NCBI GenBank assembly: GCA_964580655.1 | Contig: CAZOMR010000115.1 | Span: forward strand, 1-10,128 | From: CAZOMR01 sp964580655 | Lineage (GTDB): Bacteria; RBG-13-61-14; CAZOMR01 | Length of the DNA: 10,128 nucleotides | Reading direction: 5' to 3' | Part shown: positions 7,749-10,128 of the stretch, piece after piece | Layout of the letters: every line of letters begins with the position of its first letter | Position numbering within the stretch: position 1 is the first letter of the stretch | Program-made: the position numbers and the translations under genes | Notes under the pieces: generated by a model | Database searches by the model: none | Told to the model about the DNA's origin: nothing | Seen by the model: only the letters and a program-made list of their open reading frames with translations

Positions 7749-8300
7749 GACCGAATAGATTGCGCCAGTCGGATGAAGCTGGCTCTTGAACAGGGTAAGG
7801 CCCTCGGCCTGGAAAGTGCCGTAAAGTTCTCCCTGCTCCGGCTCCATTGCTTTTAGCAGGGCATCAATGTGACGAGGGGATTTCACCCTCCCGATAGTCA
7901 GATGCGGCTGAAAGGGCCGGTCCGTTTCCCCGAGGCCGCGTGCAAAAAGGCTCTTTTCCAGGGTCTGAAACAGCGTGGCGAGGAGTTCCTTTCCCCCCTC
8001 AAGTCCGGCCCAGATTACCCTCGGCCTTCGTGTATTCGGGAACATGCCAACCCCCCTGACTTCCACCAGAAACGGACTCTGGCCGGAAGCGGCTTCAATC
8101 ATGGCCTGATGCGCAAGCTCGATCTCATCAGGATAGATGCTTCCGAGAAACCGGAGGGTGCAGTGAATGGCCCCTGCCCTTAGCCATTTCACATCAGCTT
8201 GAGAGCGCTTGAGCCGGGCCTGGAGTTTATCCAGGTTCGCTCGCACATCCTCGCCGATGTCAAGTGCGATAAATGACCGGATCTTTTTTTCTTCCGTCAA
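7722..8300 (-). CDS. thpR: RNA 2',3'-cyclic phosphodiesterase ThpR (LigT-type 2H phosphoesterase)
   Basis: ThpR enzymes open RNA 2',3'-cyclic phosphates to 2'-phosphomonoesters; the E. coli homologue LigT can also join tRNA halves through 2'-5' bonds. The 192-residue protein (usual length about 175-195) carries both family-defining motifs: HCTL (46-49) in HCTLRFLG, and HLTI (133-136) in HLTIGRV. The family's N-terminal strand is seen as RSFIALDI (8-15). The start codon is TTG (8298-8300). No ATG or GTG gives a complete N-terminus: the first internal Met (residue 67) lies beyond the first catalytic motif. A short AGG (8309-8311) lies 8 nt upstream of the TTG. It sits 29 bp after cinA and 21 bp before recA in the same direction, so it is an operon member. 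Its physiological substrate cannot be read from sequence; an ADP-ribose cyclic phosphate substrate is conceivable for this superfamily. Confidence 0.93.
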   Translation of the reverse strand: MTEEKKIRSFIALDIGEDVRANLDKLQARLKRSQADVKWLRAGAIHCTLRFLGSIYPDEIELAHQAMIEAASGQSPFLVEVRGVGMFPNTRRPRVIWAGLEGGKELLATLFQTLEKSLFARGLGETDRPFQPHLTIGRVKSPRHIDALLKAMEPEQGELYGTFQAEGLTLFKSQLHPTGAIYSVLQEAPFLR

Positions 8301-8329
8301 TTTTCAAACCTGGTAGATTCTATCATATT

Positions 8330-9586
8330 TTAGAACTCAAGATTTTTTTGCCCCAGCAGTCTTCTGCGGATGACCTCAAGTGCAGTCTGGGCCGCGAGTT
8401 CGCGTATCTGGCTTCTCTCTGCTCGAAGGAGGAAGAGCTTTTTCTCCCATGTTCCCCTTTCATCAGCTATGGCAATATGCATGGTGCCGACCGGTTTCTC
8501 CGCGGTGCCTCCGGTCGGTCCTGCGATTCCGGTAACAGCGAGAGCCATGTCTGATCCTGCTTTGCTCCGCGCGCCCTCAGCCATGGCCAGTGCCACCTCA
8601 GAGCTTACCGCACCCTTTTCCTGGATCAGCCGGCCCGGGACTTCGAGCATATCGGTCTTTGCCTTGTTTGAATAGGTGATGAATCCTGCCAGGAAATAAT
8701 CCGAGCTTCCCGGGATGTCGGTGAGCCGTTTGGCTATAAGCCCGGCAGTGCAGGACTCGGCAATGGCCAGGGTTCTGTTCTTTTCGCGTAAAAGGTCTCC
8801 CACCACCTGCTCCAGGGATCGGCCGTTCTCGCTGAAGATGTATTGGCCAACCTTCTCCTTGATCGCGGCTTGAGCGCGAGAAAGGGCTTTTACAACAGAG
8901 GCCTCGGTTTTTCCAGAGGCAATGAGCTTTATCTGGATTTCAGGAAACACTGCGCGGAACCCCATACGGACATTCCTGGGCAGTTCAAGTTCTGCGAGGG
9001 ACTGATCCAGCCTGGATTCTGTCAGCCCGAATGTTCGGAGGATGAGTGGCCGGAAGATTTTCTTGCCCTTTTCTCTGGCAAGGATTTTTGAAAGAACCTG
9101 GTGCTCGATCATTCGCCTGCATTCAACCGGAACACCTGGGACAAAGAAGAAGCAAGCCCTTTTTGTGGCAAAGACATATCCCGGGGCTGTGCCAAAGGGG
9201 TTTTCAAGGAGTTCCGCTCCTTCAGGTATCATAGCCTGCTTGCGGTTGTTGTTTGTCATCTCGCGGCCGATAGCGCGGAAGCGGGACTCGATCATGTCCA
9301 GGGCGTGCTGGTTCAGGACCGGTCTCACCCCGAGGAATTGGCAGGCGGCCTCGGTTGTGAGGTCGTCCACGGTAGGCCCGAGCCCTCCGGAGACTATGAC
9401 TATTCTGGCCTGGGTTTGGGCGAAGCGGAGTGCACGGCTGACTTTTCTCAGGTCATCAGGGACGGACAGATGTAGCCGGGTTTCCATGCCGTGTTCAAGC
9501 AGGAACTCCGAAATCCACGCGGAGTTCGTGTCCACCACACTGCCGGTGGTGATTTCATCTCCGATGCTGATGATGGCCAGAGGCAA
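8330..9586 (-). CDS. cinA: CinA: nucleotide pyrophosphatase-like domain plus NMN deamidase (PncC) domain
   Basis: CinA proteins combine an N-terminal MoCF-binding-like domain (COG1058, ADP-ribose pyrophosphatase in studied members) with a C-terminal PncC domain that deamidates nicotinamide mononucleotide to nicotinate mononucleotide in the pyridine nucleotide cycle. The 418-residue protein has both: ISIGDEITTGSVVDTNS (6-22) and GGLGPTVDDLT (67-77) in the first, then AESCTAG (276-282, S278 the expected nucleophile) and VTGIAGPTGG (351-360) in the second. The length is typical (about 400-425). The start is TTG (9584-9586), two bases after the pgpA stop codon, with GGAG (9594-9597) 7 nt upstream inside the end of pgpA; the next Met is residue 34, far inside the domain. 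Translational coupling to pgpA is likely. The cinA-to-recA association is known from Gram-positive competence operons; here thpR lies between them. Confidence 0.95.
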   Translation of the reverse strand: MPLAIISIGDEITTGSVVDTNSAWISEFLLEHGMETRLHLSVPDDLRKVSRALRFAQTQARIVIVSGGLGPTVDDLTTEAACQFLGVRPVLNQHALDMIESRFRAIGREMTNNNRKQAMIPEGAELLENPFGTAPGYVFATKRACFFFVPGVPVECRRMIEHQVLSKILAREKGKKIFRPLILRTFGLTESRLDQSLAELELPRNVRMGFRAVFPEIQIKLIASGKTEASVVKALSRAQAAIKEKVGQYIFSENGRSLEQVVGDLLREKNRTLAIAESCTAGLIAKRLTDIPGSSDYFLAGFITYSNKAKTDMLEVPGRLIQEKGAVSSEVALAMAEGARSKAGSDMALAVTGIAGPTGGTAEKPVGTMHIAIADERGTWEKKLFLLRAERSQIRELAAQTALEVIRRRLLGQKNLEF

Positions 9587-9588
9587 TT

Positions 9589-10044
9589 CTAGGCTCCGAG
9601 GACCAGCCGGGCTATCTGGAGACAGATATTGGCATATATCCCTGCGACGACATCATCAAGGATAACGCCGTACCCGGGCGGGCCTTCCCTGTCGAAATAG
9701 GATGCGGGATATATCTTGAAGATGTCAAAAAAGCGGAAGAGAAGGAACCCGGCGAGGATGTAATGCCAGTGCATAGGGAATGTGAACATGGTCACCAGAT
9801 AACCCACGATCTCGTCAATGACTATTATCCCTGGGTCGCGCTTTTGTAGTATGTCCTCGGATCGGGCCGCGAGCCAGCAAGAGAAGAAGAAGAGCGCGAA
9901 CAATATAATAAGGTAGGTCAAGGCGTGAACCCTGGCCATGCCCAGGAAGATAACTATCCCGAGCAGGGTTCCCACTGTCCCGGACGCTACGGGCGAATAA
10001 CCGAGGCCCAAACCAGAGGCTAAAACCAGGATCAGTCTCTTCAT
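9589..10044 (-). CDS. pgpA: Phosphatidylglycerophosphatase A
   Basis: PgpA dephosphorylates phosphatidylglycerol phosphate to phosphatidylglycerol at the inner membrane. From the ATG at 10044 the protein has 151 residues (E. coli 172, many homologues about 150-165). It begins with the family signature GLGLGYSPVASGTVGTL (11-27), has hydrophobic segments around 26-59 and 93-106, and carries the acidic active-site motifs DPGIIVIDEIVG (70-81) and ILDDVVAGIYAN (128-139), which are expected to bind Mg2+. The same frame stays open to the window edge with ATGs at 10128 and 10095, but the extra residues do not resemble PgpA. The 10128 ATG would overlap the -35/-10 promoter and the 10095 one lies in its -10 box. 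The 10044 ATG has AGGG (10052-10055) 7 nt upstream. It is the first gene of the operon visible here, and its end provides the cinA ribosome binding site. Confidence 0.93.
   Translation of the reverse strand: MKRLILVLASGLGLGYSPVASGTVGTLLGIVIFLGMARVHALTYLIILFALFFFSCWLAARSEDILQKRDPGIIVIDEIVGYLVTMFTFPMHWHYILAGFLLFRFFDIFKIYPASYFDREGPPGYGVILDDVVAGIYANICLQIARLVLGA
9594..9597 (-). promoter_or_regulatory. Ribosome binding site that fixes the TTG start of cinA
   Basis: GGAG on the minus strand lies 7 nt before the TTG at 9584-9586, inside the last codons of pgpA. It supports TTG initiation of cinA and suggests coupled translation with pgpA, whose stop is 2 bases upstream of the cinA start. Confidence 0.65.
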
Positions 10045-10051
10045 TAATAAT

Positions 10052-10055
10052 CCCT
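10052..10055 (-). promoter_or_regulatory. Ribosome binding site that fixes the pgpA start
   Basis: AGGG on the minus strand lies 7 nt before the ATG at 10042-10044. The in-frame upstream ATGs at 10095 and 10128 have no comparable site, so this selects the shorter PgpA form. Confidence 0.65.
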
Positions 10056-10093
10056 GCGGCCTTTTTGCTTTTTGTCCACGATCCTTGAAGCGC

Positions 10094-10122
10094 ATTGTAT
10101 GGAGGATGGCAGGATAAGTCAA
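10094..10122 (-). promoter_or_regulatory. Sigma70-type promoter for the pgpA-cinA-thpR-recA-pilT operon
   Basis: On the minus strand, TTGACT (10117-10122) matches the -35 consensus at 5 of 6 positions, and TACAAT (10094-10099) matches the -10 consensus at 5 of 6, with an ideal 17-bp spacer. Transcription would start near 10086-10088, leaving a leader of about 42 nt before the pgpA ATG. It is the best promoter match I noticed in the window and lies in the only non-coding stretch upstream of the gene cluster. Genes further upstream cannot be seen. Confidence 0.7.
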
Positions 10123-10128
10123 GATCAT

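Noticed and set aside
8281..8300. A AAA AAG slippery heptamer early in thpR, like the dnaX frameshift site
   Set aside because: A -1 shift there reaches a stop after about eight codons and no stimulatory structure is evident; A-rich codons after a start codon are common.
10045..10128. N-terminal extension of pgpA from an ATG at the window edge (28 more residues)
   Set aside because: The extra residues do not resemble PgpA, the region carries the promoter, and the start at 10044 has a well-placed ribosome binding site.
1..10128. Search for CRISPR arrays, tRNA/rRNA genes, insertion sequences, att sites or defence genes
   Set aside because: Coding density is almost complete with conserved housekeeping genes and the largest clear gap is 81 bp; nothing of these kinds was seen.

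Overview
This window is a compact housekeeping stretch from a Gram-negative-type bacterium. It holds seven protein genes, no RNA genes and no mobile elements, and every gap between genes is under 90 bp. The gene order pgpA-cinA-thpR-recA-pilT-alaS on the minus strand and the type IV pilus retraction ATPase point to a deltaproteobacterial lineage (Desulfobacterota/Myxococcota sense) or a near neighbour. That placement is inference. SecA carries a large insertion that I associate more with Bacteroidetes-type SecA, so the lineage could also be a less-studied phylum.

Layout. From the left edge to 2635 (+) is secA, missing roughly its first 120 residues because the window starts inside it. It meets alaS (2649-5297, -) tail to tail with only 13 bp between the stop codons. 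An 81 bp gap (5298-5378) separates alaS from pilT; it holds a GC-rich hairpin with a T-rich tail on the minus strand, plus a tiny ORF that overlaps the alaS start. From there to the right edge is a tight minus-strand cluster: pilT (5379-6623), recA (6645-7700), thpR (7722-8300), cinA (8330-9586) and pgpA (9589-10044). A good sigma70-type promoter lies just upstream of pgpA (-35 at 10117-10122, -10 at 10094-10099). The cluster therefore reads as one operon starting at that promoter and ending at the hairpin before alaS. A weaker promoter may also fire just ahead of recA.

How the genes work together. SecA drives protein export and AlaRS charges tRNA-Ala. The operon joins phospholipid synthesis (PgpA), nucleotide salvage (CinA: NMN deamidation and, in relatives, ADP-ribose hydrolysis), RNA 2',3'-cyclic phosphate chemistry (ThpR), homologous recombination (RecA) and pilus retraction (PilT). 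CinA, RecA and PilT together have a DNA-uptake/recombination flavour. CinA and ThpR may share NAD/ADP-ribose-derived metabolites. Both ideas are inference.

Start codons of note: cinA and thpR both begin with TTG. pgpA most likely starts at 10044 rather than at the longer frame reaching the window edge. I see no LexA-type operator in the short spacers before recA or pgpA. I found no clearly undescribed system here; the points worth a second look are regulatory details and a few unusual protein segments.
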